A stretch of 64,000 nt of DNA from Numida meleagris (Eukaryota > Chordata > Aves > Galliformes > Numididae), in NCBI RefSeq assembly GCF_002078875.1, contig NC_034412.1, positions 9,834,041 to 9,898,040 on the forward strand, read 5' to 3'. The first letter of the stretch is position 1. The number at the start of each line of letters is the position of its first letter. Positions 36,634 to 48,900 of this stretch are shown piece after piece. The notes below the pieces were generated by a model. That model did not search any database. It worked only from the letters and a program-made list of their open reading frames with translations, and had not been told where the DNA came from. The position numbers were made by a program, and so were the translations under genes.

Positions 36634-37623
36634 AATGCTGATATTTCAGGAAATACGACAACTAGAGCCAGCGGTACCACAGGGCATACTGGAAAAGCTT
36701 AAATTGGCTAATCAGTGGGAAATTTCAGTGTTAACTCAATTTCTGCTTGTGGAAATCTTTGGTAAAAACTGCTACTGGCTTTAGTGCATCTGATGTTGTA
36801 AACCTCACCCTGAGTGCACGCGAGTGTGGCTGTGCCAGAGCAGGTACCTTCCATGCGTATGATTTAAAGTGAGGTTGATCCCTGCAGTAAAATCATATCT
36901 ATTTTTAAAAATAATTCTGCAATTTGTAAGCAGAGATTACAGCTCTAATTCAGCAACCATGTAACAATTTAAATTGGACCAGAAAAGACAAACTATAATT
37001 TAAAGATTTTTTTATGATACAAGTTTTCTTCTTTTTAAAGTAAAAAGCCCTTTATTCTTGTTTTTGTCAAGCAACGTATTGAATTTGAGAGTAATTTATG
37101 GAAAGTGCTGCCAGCATGGTATTGCGAGTGCTCCACAATTTGAATTTAAACTGCTCAATGGGATCATTAAGACTATTATGCCTGCTTCCCAAAGAGTTTG
37201 AATTCAAAATGACAACTGGAACAAAAATATAAAATAAACTAAAAAGAAGTCATGCACTCTTTATGTGGTGGAATTTTTCTGCCCTCGAAATATTTCATTG
37301 AGATCAATGCTCTTCTTCAGTCTCCTCCTGGAAAAGAGCTGGTGTTGCTAGTTTTAGTGCTGCGTTCCTGCGTGAGTCATCAGCAGCAGGGAAGCTGAAC
37401 CTGTGACCTGTGGATCTAAAAGCATTTCGTCTCGGCTGCTGGAACTGGGATGCAGCTCGGCGGCTGCAGGCTCCTGCCCTGGATTTCGTACCCTCAGTGG
37501 AGGAGGTCCATGGGCATTGCAGACACAAAGCTGGCCCAGAGTCTTGGTTTGCTTACAGGCATGTTTTGGTCCTATTGGTTATTAGACATTATAATTTTGT
37601 TAGTATAGACCCAGTGTAATTTC

Positions 37624-37925
37624 TTAGAATCATTGAATCAGTTGAGTTGGAGGGGACCCTTAAAGGTCATCTGGTCCAACTCTCTGCAATGAACAGGGAC
37701 ACCTACAGCTCCATCGGGTGCTCAGAGCCCGGTCCAGGCTGACCATGGATGTCTGCAGGGACGAGGCATCCACCACCTCTGGGCAACCTGTGTCAGTGCC
37801 GCACCACGTTTACTGTAAAAAAACTTCTTTGTATCCAGTCTAAATCTCCCCTCTTTTAGTTTGAAACCATTTCCCCTTGTTTTATCACAACAGGCCCTGC
37901 TAAAGTGTCTGTCCCCTTTTTCTTT
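37624..37925 (-). mobile_element. CR1 LINE 3' fragment, minus strand (longest copy in the window)
   Basis: Read on the + strand, it opens with TTAGAATCATTGAATCAGTTGAGTTGGAGGGG and CATCTGGTCCAACTC. It proceeds through AATGAACAGGGACACCTACAGC, GCATCCACCACCTCTGGGCAACC, TCCAGTCTAAATCTCCCC and GTTTGAAACCATTTCCCCTTG to CTAAAGTGTCTGTCCCC. This is a reverse-complement CR1 3' end of the type abundant in galliform genomes. About 300 bp survives, with the element's 3' end on the left. Confidence 0.95.
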
Positions 37926-40900
37926 GGAAAAACTCCTGAGTAACTGATCAGCATTATAAAACTGAAAACAAATAAATCCAGAAGACTTTAACAGCTCTTA
38001 CTATTAGTATCACCTAGCTACAGTTGATATATTTAAAGAAAAAATACAAACAGAAGTTGGAGGAGGTTAGGTAGGCATAAGCTTGGTGCTGCTACTTTGA
38101 GTGGCAAATGGTCTTTTGCAATTAGAGCATAAAATAGAGGAGCACGGGGTGCTATTACAGAAACTATCCCTGGAGCTTCCAGGAGTCCAAATCTGGGAGA
38201 TGCAGAAATGTGTGTGAGAGAATGTCAGTGAAGCAGCTTCTATCAAAACTGGGGTAGATGCTGAACTGAGCTGACCCAGAAAGCATGCATCTTTTTTTTT
38301 TTCAGTGGCCTGACAGCTGTTACAAGGGTTTGGTCGTGCATCTTGTTTTGTCACTAAACAGAAGGAAAAGGTTTCTTTCTGAGGGAGCAGGCAGGCTTTT
38401 TCAGTAACCTTCTTCCTAAAACAGAATTATAAAGGGGAGAAAGCGTACCATGAGATGATGAGGTATGCTGTGTAGCAGCTCTCTGGAGACTCAGAGGGTC
38501 ATATCAAAGAAGATAGGGCCAATTCATCTCACTGTCTAACAAGGACAGGGCAAGAAGTCTATGAACTGAAGAAAAACTCTAGCGATCTCTTAGAAGATAC
38601 CGAAGCATCAGTGCTGTCAAGAGCTGCACTGGGCTCACCTTGGCGGAAGGTTCTCTGAGCTGGATCAGACACCCATCTGCTGAGGATGGTATAAAGACAA
38701 TAAAATTATTCTTAGTGCAGCAGGATCTGCTTGTCTAACCAGTCTGAATCACTTGATGGGTTTAAGGGTTCTGTGTGCCCTATTTTCAGCCTATCGTTAC
38801 TGTTTGCCATCGTGTTGTTCACTGTTAATAAATGCAACGGATTGAAATAGATATTGAGAGGATGAGGCCCCACCTTGCTGTAAGTGACTTTCCAGAGAAC
38901 TGAGTTAAGTGTTGCTTAAGAGGAAGACTGGTTGTGGGTTGCAGCGTAGAACAACTTGATGGTAATGATATTAGATGGAAGATGTTTCTGAAAAAGTTAA
39001 CCACAGTGCTGGACAGCATCTAGAAGTGTGTTGTAAGATCAACCGTGAAGCAGGGCTGATTAACTAGGTCAGAGATGCCTTGGCTGGTCAACCTTTTGCT
39101 GGAGATGGGTGCACTGTAGACCACGGAGGAGAGGTGTGAGGTATCTGCAAGAATATGTCTGTATCAGGTGAGGATTCCTCCTCTACACTTGGGTTTGCTT
39201 AAGAGTTCCGTGGTGGCTTGGTAGAATCCAGATCTTTCCTGCTGTGTATGTTGGCAGCTCCAGGAACTTCAGTTGTCTTCCTGTCTCTGCCTCAAGCTTC
39301 TGTAATTACGGACATCTTTCGTATTTAATTAAAGTAAACATTTATTTGACATCTGCAGTCTAGAAAAATTATACTATGGGAAACTTTGTGAAGAGATTGG
39401 TATGACTGAAATAAGATGACATTGTGAAGGACCGGCTGCTGCCACTCAGTAAATTTCTCACCTCGCAGGGTGAATTCCACTAACTATGTATTCTTAGGAA
39501 AAAAATAGTCTCCCTTTCTGTAGTACCATAGGAGTTTTATGGCTCCTGGCTATACATCTGCTTATGGGTTATACTGTGGTGAAGGGAACAGTGAAGTGAT
39601 TTAGCAATGACTTCAAGCTGTGTTGAGATTTGCCTTCAGAAGTAGTCTAGCGCTTGTGTATGTATGCCTTTTAGAGCTAGCAGAAGCAGCTTATAAGACA
39701 AGAAAAGTCTTATGAATGAGCATCCTTGTTGTAGTGGGAAAATCTTCCTCATTTGCAGTTAAGTACAGATGGATATTACATGGCAAGTCATGTCTAGTGC
39801 TTGTAGCGCTCATCTCTGCTTTTCTTTTGGTTGTAGTTTGCTGCCTTCTCAACGCTATTGGCTGCTTTCACCCTTTTTGCTACCTGACTAGTATCTAGAT
39901 ATCCCACTCTAATGAACTATCCTTATGATGTGCCGGTGAACAACAGGCAGTAGTCTCCATCTCAAAAATACCTTCCTGGTAAGCAGCAGTGGGTGGGTGG
40001 AGAGGATGGTGGCATTGCCCATTTATTGCAAGTAAAGAACTATCTGCAGGAAGATTAAATGCCGTTTGTTAAGATACAGCAAGGATCTCTGCTGTTGGGA
40101 CACCTTCAAGGACAGGTGGTGCAGACATCTGTAAAGAATGGTAAATCACTAATTGAGCTTTTTCTGGGTAAGGGCAGATCCAGGGGTCTTTTTCTGGCCC
40201 TGCTTCCTTCATTTCTGTTCTGGAGCAACTTTCCCAGGACCACAGGCACAGCCTTCAGCGTGCGCCTCCCACGTCCCGATGTCCTGCCTAGCTGCAGTTC
40301 AGCCTGCAGAGATCTTCAAGAGAAGGGGTTACCTTTCTTTTCTTCTCTTCCTCAAACCGCTGCAGTGAACTTGGCCATTGCTATAAAATGAATGGAAGCA
40401 AGCAGCTGGAAGCTGAGTGGGGTCTCTGGAAAACCAGGAAGGTGGGAGGTACCATGGCAGTTCCCTTCCACGAGTCTTACTGCTTGCTTACAGCCCTGTG
40501 TAGTTATTTAATGCTTCAAACTGCTGAAGGCAGCTGTTTTGGAAAGACTGTGATTTGTTTGGAAGAGGTCCTGCAATTTAAGTGTGCATTGCCATCAGAT
40601 CCATGTATTATTGAGTTTGCTCTGTCCTGCTCAGTGTGGCAATGTCAAAATGCCATAGTGTCCAGAGATAAGTCAGAACTCACCTAAGAAAATACAGGGT
40701 TAATACAGTTAGCAAAACCTTTTGGTTATTTTGCACCACTGGTGTTATGCTTGCAGAGCTGCTGGTAAAGCCCAGGCCTTGCAGCCAGGCTCTGACAGCT
40801 GCCAGCAATAAAGCTGAATCTGTCCCGGGGTGTGTGTGGATTTAGCAGGTATGATTTACCCGTAGCAGCCTTTCAGAGAACAGAAAGCCTTGTCTTACTC

Positions 40901-41280
40901 ACTCTTACTCAAGCTGCCCTCTTACTTTGGTCCAGACAGCAATTTGCAAGCCCGGCTGCCAGGGAGGCGAGCGGGCGTTTGCAGCTCGCCACTTCAACCC
41001 GTCTCCTTGGTGAAGCCACACTCTGAGGAATTTGCTCTGGCAGAAGCTCAGTCTGTGAGGCGATCCTCCCTCTAGCGTCCTGCCTCTGTTTCTTCACACC
41101 AGGACATCAGTTTGCCTGCGTGCAGTGTTTGTTTGCAGGAGAGGAAACTGTTTAACTTGCCATTGCACACGCACAAACCCCAATGGGCTTGGTAGATTTC
41201 TGGTTAGAAAAAGAAAATTGTGCCAGTTTAGGGAAAGCACAACAAGCATGAATGATGACAAGAGAAAAAGTTTATTGATT

Positions 41281-42000
41281 CTAAGAGTATCGTGAGCGTT
41301 CGGTGCTCGTGGAGGGTAAAAGCAAATTGCAAGTGTTTTCTCTCACAGCTGTGCTGATCATAAAGCCGTGGGCCAAGTGCAATATTGACAGAAAAGGTAG
41401 ATCATCCACTGGGGTATTTCGGGCAGAAGGAGGAGCAGATGATAGCTTGGATCTGGTGCTGCTTAGCTGTTGCATTTGCTGGGGACAAGCGACGATTGTA
41501 CACTGGCAGCTTTCACAGCGTTGGTTAACGTCGGCAGTGAGACCTGCGGTCCGTGTGCCTGCACCCGTCACTCGGGGACCATCCGCTGTATCGAGGCAGC
41601 GATGGCCCCATGCTGCAGGGAGCAGGCAGGCGTCTGGATGGTTTGCAGTGTGTGCTGAGATCTGCACGGCATTGCCCCTGCTTTTCCCTGGCTCTTCTCC
41701 TGCTGCTTCCTGACAAACACGTGACACAAGAGCACCGCGTAGGATTTTCGCAGCAACCTGACTGTGACCCTCCGAGCAGGCTTACCCACAGCTCTGAGGC
41801 AGTGCAAGAAGTGCAGGGACGTGGAACCGGTGGCAAATGGCATGCAACGTGCCTGTCTCTCTCAAGGCTTTCACAGTCATCAAAAACTGAGTTTTGTGAA
41901 AAGTTCTGTACAAGAACTTTCGTAACGTGTTTGATTTTAGAGCAGCAATCGAGTATAAAGCAGGGATTCGAGAGGCTTCTTCAGGCACCCTAGGAACGGG
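41281..42000. promoter_or_regulatory. CpG-retaining intronic patch (candidate CpG island or regulatory element)
   Basis: CpG is depleted across almost all of this window, but twelve CpGs fall within 41490-41601. Further CpGs occur at 41291-41309 (four), around 41735-41750 (including CGCG) and out to about 42000. Local GC content is also visibly higher than in the flanks. No TATA, exon, tandem repeat or known transposon explains it. Overlapping open frames on both strands here are a side effect of fewer AT-rich stop codons. An intragenic CpG island or alternative promoter is an inference. Confidence 0.35.
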
Positions 42001-42789
42001 TGGCTGCAAATGCTGGGGACTGGAAAAGATCTTTGTGTTGCTTTGTTTTGGTTTTATTGTCTGGCTGAAGCTGCTCTGCTAACATTTGATAGTTCAGCGC
42101 TGTGGCTCATCATATTCACATCCATGCTGTTGGACTCCCTAAGGCTGCTGGCTGGGCCTTATATTGTTCCACGATTCTAATGTTACCTAATGCTCTTTAC
42201 ATAGGTATTTTCAAACTACTCCAAAAATCTAAACAAATAATGGTTGTGGTGCCCAAAACCAACCAAACCTGGATATTTTCCCTCACTTGTTAAGGGAAAT
42301 ATACAGCAAGTTTAAAAACAGTGTTGAAATGTAAATTAACTTTCAGATGTTATCAGGAATTGAGATTTTAAGGGTGGATATTCCATTAGCTCTTGACAAT
42401 GTAGCTTTTTGTTTAAGGACATGTTTGAGCCAATACACCATCTTGGCATTCCACCAACAGAGGTATCTGTGTAAATGCAATCTGTGTTAAAGCCAGACAA
42501 CACTTTTAAAAAATTATTTAATATTTCCTACAGCAAGCCATCTGTGGCTGGTCATATTTTAGGAAGCAAGTGAACATCGCAGAAATGTTTCTCACTCTAT
42601 TTGAGTAACTTTTAGACTTTTAAAATTAAATGTGCTGCCAAATATTTATGTTCTGTTGTGAAAAGAAAAATATTTGTTTGACATCCCAATCTCCCTGGCA
42701 GTTTGCAGTCAGTTGCTCCTCTTAGGAGCTACTCTTTTTTTGTTTCCTCGTGGGTAGAGGAAGGTAAAAGAAGGGTGCACACCTTCAGA

Positions 42790-43016
42790 GGAGGTTCGGG
42801 TTGGATATTCGGAAGAAAATTCTTCTCAGAAAGAGTGGTGAGGTATTGGCACAGACTGCCCAGGGAAGTGGGGGAGTCTCCGTCCTTGGAGGTGTTTAAA
42901 GAAAGGGCAGATGTAGTATTTACAGACGTGGGTTAGTGGGCAATATTGGTGGTAGGTGGACAGTTGGACTAGATGATCTTTTGCACTAGAGGTCTTTTGC
43001 AACGTTAATGGTTCTG
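42790..43016 (+). mobile_element. CR1 LINE 3' fragment with in-frame ORF2 C-terminus, plus strand
   Basis: From 42790 the + strand encodes [20 protein letters not shown] followed by [17 protein letters not shown]. This matches the conserved C-terminus of CR1 ORF2 (the reverse-transcriptase polyprotein; the motif RLPREVVxxPSLEVFK is diagnostic) and stops at TAG near 42936. The 3' UTR follows, with TTGGACTAGATGATCTTTTG and GGTCTTTTGCAACG...GGTTCTGAAGG. The copy is a dead, 5'-truncated fragment lacking the endonuclease and reverse-transcriptase domains. Confidence 0.93.
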
Positions 43017-45375
43017 AAGGTGCCTTGTGGCCTCACTCCTCAGCCATCAGTGGGGCTGCAGCATGTGATGTGGCTTTGCAGGGAACAAAAGAGGGGTTGA
43101 GCCTTCAGTCTTCGCCACCAGGCTGTGGTGTGAGAGAGGGCAGGCTGGGCACAGTGTTGTGCTCACTGATGGGTGCAGGAGGTGGCAGAAGAGCCACCTC
43201 CTGGTGGTTGGCATCCCACATTCCTGCCAATGTGCAAAAAGCCCAGGGTTTCCCAGAGAAGCAAAATGTTGTGCGGCGTTTTGCAGCACGCCTACCGCAG
43301 ACACTGCAGCCATCACCAAGGCAACCCAGTTGCCAGAATTTTAACGGCAGGAAGGCAGGGGAAAAATTAGTGATGGCCTAAATTATGGCTGGCAGATACT
43401 GCTGAGCCTAAAGCACATTGATGGGGCTGAGCTCTGCTCTAAGTGATACACGACTTGCTTTCAGTAATGATTTTCACAGAAAGCTTGTGTTTTATCCCAC
43501 TCTACAGATTTATGGCTGGCCTAAACTTAATCACTCTGATGTAGAGAAATGTATTTGTTCAAGGGCTCAGAAATCAGTGTGATCCTTTTATTAAACAGAG
43601 GCGCTAAGAATTCCAGTCCTTGAGGTAGTCCCGAAAGAGTTAATTCCATTTTGGAAAGGTTGAAGCATGCTGAAAGAGTCCCTGGTGGCCTAGCACCAAT
43701 TTTTGCTCAGTGCTCTTTTGGAATGGTCCATATAACTTACCTGCACTTACCACCCTGGGACTATTGCAGCCTGAGAAGTCCAGATGAATCACTGCGCATC
43801 ATCTGTCTACATGCCTATTGCCTATAGTAGCAAAGCCACACATAGAATAGATGTATTCTAACTTACATGCTGGGAAGAGGCCCTTACAGCATAGAGAAGG
43901 AAGAGAAAGCAGTCCAGATTCGCTCTATTACCTCTGACAGGTTTACTTTCACTGTGGCATGGCAATAAGATTAAAGTTTTATAGTAATATTACCTCCATC
44001 CAGACCCCCAAAAAAAGGCATAAAACCTCTCTTCGCTGCCGCTTGGATTTCAAACTCTTTTATAGAGCTACTGCATCTGTTAATAAAATCCTTAATTCAT
44101 TCTGAACATTTTATTGTCACTTCAGATAAAAGTTTAATCAGATAGAATTATTGCCCTTCTAATATTCCCTTAACCTTTGCATTTTAGACTTGAACCATAT
44201 CGGTTAAATTTTAAAATCACTTTTTTATGGACTTGAATGCCCCATCTCTGTTTTAGAGGGTACTTCTGCACAGAAATGCCATAGTCTGTTTTGAGGTCGT
44301 GTGAAAACTTTAAAGGCTCTAATCTGAGCACTGCTCACTTTCTGTTGAAGCGTCTTGCATGCCCTATTAATTACTTTAATGGTGACATGCTGGTTTAAGG
44401 GAGTTCTTTATTAATACCACTAAATCTTCTTTTATTGTTGTTTAAACACTTTTTCTTTCCTTTATGTAGATGTATTTAATCCTTTCTGTCTTTAAAATAA
44501 ATGAGTGCATAACTCCACATGAAGCGCCTGACACTTCCATTTTGCATTCTCAGGAGGGGGCAGGGGAGCATTGCACTCCCTTGCCTGCAGCATCCGCATC
44601 CCAGCAGAGAGAGAGAAGTGCACATCTCAACTTGTGTCCATAATCTCATGTTAGATTGTTGCGCTGGAAGTAATTTTTCAAATTTTCTTTCTGTCTTTCC
44701 AGAAGTAATGTGCGTCGAATTTGCTTCTACTATTCCAGCATGTTGAAGTTTTAGAGGTCAGTGTGGCTTTCTTGTTGGAAAATGTAGCGGCCCAAGTTCA
44801 AGAGAGGATTTGCTCATGTTTGAGCCCTTTCCTAGCAGGGAAAGCACATCAGTTTGCTCTTCTCCATCAGAGCTCTTTGATATTATCCTGGTGGTTCATT
44901 TTAACATAAAAACGAGTAGCATTAACTATACCAGCTTATTTAAGGGAGCACAGCCGTTCTAGCGAACCAGTTGGCTGGCAAAGCACTGACATCCGTGTCT
45001 GCCGTTGGGTTTCAGTCTGTCAGATCTCTATCTTTCTATGATTTTACCTTTTTAAAAGTGTGTATTTTGATCCAAATTAGTTGCAGATTTTCTTGGTCTG
45101 GAGAAGGGGAAACAAGATATGAGAAAAGCAATTATCTTTGGGACCCAGAGAAACATATTTCAAAAGCACATAAGTGACTGAAGAACTAGATTCTTCTTGG
45201 TCTGCCAACTCATTCCTGACAATGAGACTTGAACTCCTGGCAGCTAAGTCATCTTGTTCTTCAGTCACTTCTGAAAGCGTTGCCTCCAAAGTGTTCCTTT
45301 CCAACAGTGACTGAATATTCTGAACAAATAACTTTGAAAAGGTTTCACCAACAGCAACAGCTCTTTCCCCTCTTT

Positions 45376-45465
45376 CCTCTCTCCTCTCTCTTTCTTTCCT
45401 CTCTCCTCTCTCTTTCTTTCCTCTCTCCTCTCTCTTTCTTTCCTCTCTCCTCTCTCTTTCTTTCC
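45376..45465. repeat. 22-bp polypyrimidine minisatellite, truncated by assembly gap
   Basis: About four head-to-tail copies of CCTCTCTCCTCTCTCTTTCTTT are identical by eye. The array is pure C/T on the + strand and A/G on the other. It runs directly into the N gap, so the true copy number is unknown. Confidence 0.95.
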
Positions 45466-45945
45466 NNNNNNNNNNNNNNNNNNNNNNNNNNNNNNNNNNN
45501 NNNNNNNNNNNNNNNNNNNNNNNNNNNNNNNNNNNNNNNNNNNNNNNNNNNNNNNNNNNNNNNNNNNNNNNNNNNNNNNNNNNNNNNNNNNNNNNNNNNN
45601 NNNNNNNNNNNNNNNNNNNNNNNNNNNNNNNNNNNNNNNNNNNNNNNNNNNNNNNNNNNNNNNNNNNNNNNNNNNNNNNNNNNNNNNNNNNNNNNNNNNN
45701 NNNNNNNNNNNNNNNNNNNNNNNNNNNNNNNNNNNNNNNNNNNNNNNNNNNNNNNNNNNNNNNNNNNNNNNNNNNNNNNNNNNNNNNNNNNNNNNNNNNN
45801 NNNNNNNNNNNNNNNNNNNNNNNNNNNNNNNNNNNNNNNNNNNNNNNNNNNNNNNNNNNNNNNNNNNNNNNNNNNNNNNNNNNNNNNNNNNNNNNNNNNN
45901 NNNNNNNNNNNNNNNNNNNNNNNNNNNNNNNNNNNNNNNNNNNNN
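45466..45945. other. Assembly gap (480 N)
   Basis: This is 480 consecutive N. It begins inside the polypyrimidine repeat, suggesting that the array caused the sequencing or assembly failure. The gap length may be an estimate. Unique sequence resumes with GAACAGGGG. Confidence 0.99.
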
Positions 45946-48900
45946 GAACAGGGGATTTTTTTCTTGATTAGGGTAGGCTAAGTGTGAAAAATTGTGTTTC
46001 ACACTGGGCCAGGAGGTCTCTTGACCTCTCTTCTCCCAGATGGCTTCTGTCTCCTAACCCATCTGTGCCCAGTTGGGTAGCAGAGCTTCTGTGCACCTTT
46101 CCAAAGCTAGTACATACCTGTATTTATGCACAGACTTGCTCAGGTTGAATTCAAAGCCTGAATTCAGTCTGAAATGACTTGCTATCTGCCTGGAACAGGT
46201 CTGCCTTTCTCTTGTGAACTTGCTCTCAGGTTTGTCCAAATCACTCTGCATTTATCAGTGGCACATTTTGCTGTTGGGCATCTTAAGGCCTTTTGCTCGC
46301 AATTGCTGTTTTAATTTCAGAAGCAGTCAGTATGCTCATGCACTTATACAGCACTAAATGATACCTTTTGCATTTTCAATTTTTGCTAAATGGCACCCTT
46401 TGCTTTTTCGAATCAGTAGCTAATTAAATGGCAAGGCAAAGTGCTGTTTGGCGGGCCACAGGTGTAGAATCACTCTAGGTTAGACAAGGGACCTGATCTT
46501 GTAAATCGAAGTAGTGTAAGACATAGAGCTGCTTGCACCAATCCTGATTTGAATGTGCCTTGGTAGCAGTGGGAGGTGGATCAGACTTTAGGTACCCAAG
46601 ACATCATGGCTACGGACAGTGTAAGAGGCACAGACCCTATCTCATAAAATACCCATGTCATGAGCAATCTAGGCTGACTACATTAACATTTTTCAATTTT
46701 TGGTTTTTAAAGTCAAAGATGAGTAAGGAGGATTCGAGTGAATTTCAGTGGAAATTCTCTAAAACAAACTGAAAAAGCTTAAAAAAATGCCTTTTTTTTG
46801 CTTGTATTTACTTCCTTCTTCCCTTGTGGATACCTTGTTTATTTTTTAAATAAATAATCATATTTTAAAGCAGTGTAAATAAATTGCAAAATGTGCTCCA
46901 ATGGGGTGGATAAATGTATTCCATCTGCTGGGGAGTGATTATTAAATAATTCACAAGTGGCAAACCCAGGAGTGGTTATCCATTTTCCCTTCATTCATGG
47001 GTATTTTTTTTTACATCCCGTAGGAGCTAATTATGTTTTCTTTGTACATAATGTTTAATAATTTTTAAAATCTGGCACTAACCCCTCCATCTACAGATTC
47101 TTCAAATTTTCCAAAATATTTCTGCGTGTGTATGCATGTAGTAGTTGGCAGAGGAAGATGTTTGTTACCTTTCTTCCTCTTTTTTCTTTTTTGTGTTGAG
47201 AGGTAGGTATTGATGTCTACACTGTGACAGGGATCTGGGAAGCAAATTTCCTTGTGTTGAAGGGATTTTGCTCCTGTACAGATAGTGGATGGGACCCAGC
47301 CCAGCTCAGACCTTTGTATGGGAATCAGTGCGACTTTCGGGCTGTGACAGCTGTCAACGTTTGGCTTGAACTTCAACCCTTACATCAATAGGAAGCAATG
47401 AGAGGAAGTAGGACATGCATTTGGAGGGCCCTGTTGCCTTTTCCTCAATGTTTGGAAGAGTTTAGTTATCTTCTAAAGGACCAAGAATGAGCCCAATGAA
47501 CCCAGCTTGTGGGTAAGCAGGAAGCAATTACCCAAGATAAGCTTGAGCCAAATCCCACCAGTGGGAAAATTGCCATTGGTATGTGGCTTGGTGGGCTCTG
47601 AGTCTGACTGTAGGGGAACAGCTCAAGTCCTCCTGGTAGCTAGCAGCCCTGGAAGTCTCGCGTGTGAGCTTTGAGCAGGCAGGGAGTGCAGCTGGGACGA
47701 GGACTGGATGAGGCTGGCACGTAGCAAGAGGTTGCAGAGTCAGCAGCTGGCACCTCCAGTGCTGTATCCCATTTCAGTAAGGTTCCCATTCCCGTAACTG
47801 TGCCTGCATCGCGGGGCAGGGGGTGAGGAACCACCGTCCCATGCTGGTGCCTGGGGCCCTGCGGTCAGAGCTGGGCTCTACCTCAGGCTGGAGGCAGATG
47901 GTTGCAGTTAGAGGACAATCACTAACTTGATGCTAAAATGTGTAATTAGCCACAGGAAATTCTTTCTTCAGCTGATGAAGACAGGAAGGTAAAAGTGTCT
48001 CTTAATGCTTTCACTATTTTTCTGGGGAGTTGAGCAAATCTGGCTGCCCTCACCAGAGGGAACAGCAGTACTGCTTCCAAGCAGGTAATGCTCTCTGCTG
48101 CGCTCTCACGTGTCCAAAGGTTTGTGCTATCTGCCAGGGAGGACCAAAATCCTCTCACTAAAAGGCAGAGCCGTGTTTTCTTTTTCTCCCCTCATTTTCC
48201 ACATTCCCTGTAGGCATACACAGACTGGGTTTCAGAGGCAGCTGTGTTCTGTGCTATGCAGCAGCAAACAGCTTTTCTCAGGGACAAAGAGCAGACCCCA
48301 AAAATTTAGTTTTGGCTATGATTTCCAAATGGTTCTTGATCTGGAAACTCCTCCTTTTGTTATACTGCTAATCCCTTGTCCTAACTGGGAAGTAGTCATT
48401 GGAAATAAACACAGTTTGGATGTGAATTATTAAAACCTTGAACATTTTGCTTGTTTGTGAAGAAAGGCTCTTCTTTCCTTCCTAAGACACTTCCCAAGCT
48501 CACATTCTGGATAGCTCCATTATAGTGAAAACTGTGGTCAGAATAGCATTTCCCATGACTGCTGTCTGTGCAGAAGACAAATTTTTCTGCTTTCAGTCTA
48601 GGACTGAAGTGCTGCAACTACTGACGGTAGTGCTGAGTCTGGGCTCCCTTCCCCATCTCATTTCCTGCTCCAAATGGTCAGTAACTTTCACTCCTGGCAA
48701 CCATGCTGTAGGATGGAAGAGCACAGGGGAGCTAATATCCAGGTGAAGGAGTTATGGCAAGTGATGAAATTGATTTCACTGCATGTGAAGTCGTAGAGCG
48801 AATGAACGGTGTGTTCAACACTGGATGCGCTGTGGACATGAAAAAAGAGGAGAGTTCTGGGGGAATAAAATGAGGTGTGCTAGCTAGCATACTAGCTGCA

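Noticed and set aside
41303..41993. Overlapping open frames of 136 and 146 aa in the CpG-rich patch
   Set aside because: Higher GC lowers stop frequency on both strands; the translations resemble no known protein.
45229..46002. About 250-aa open frames on both strands across the gap
   Set aside because: They are artefacts of translating N bases and the stop-free polypyrimidine repeat.
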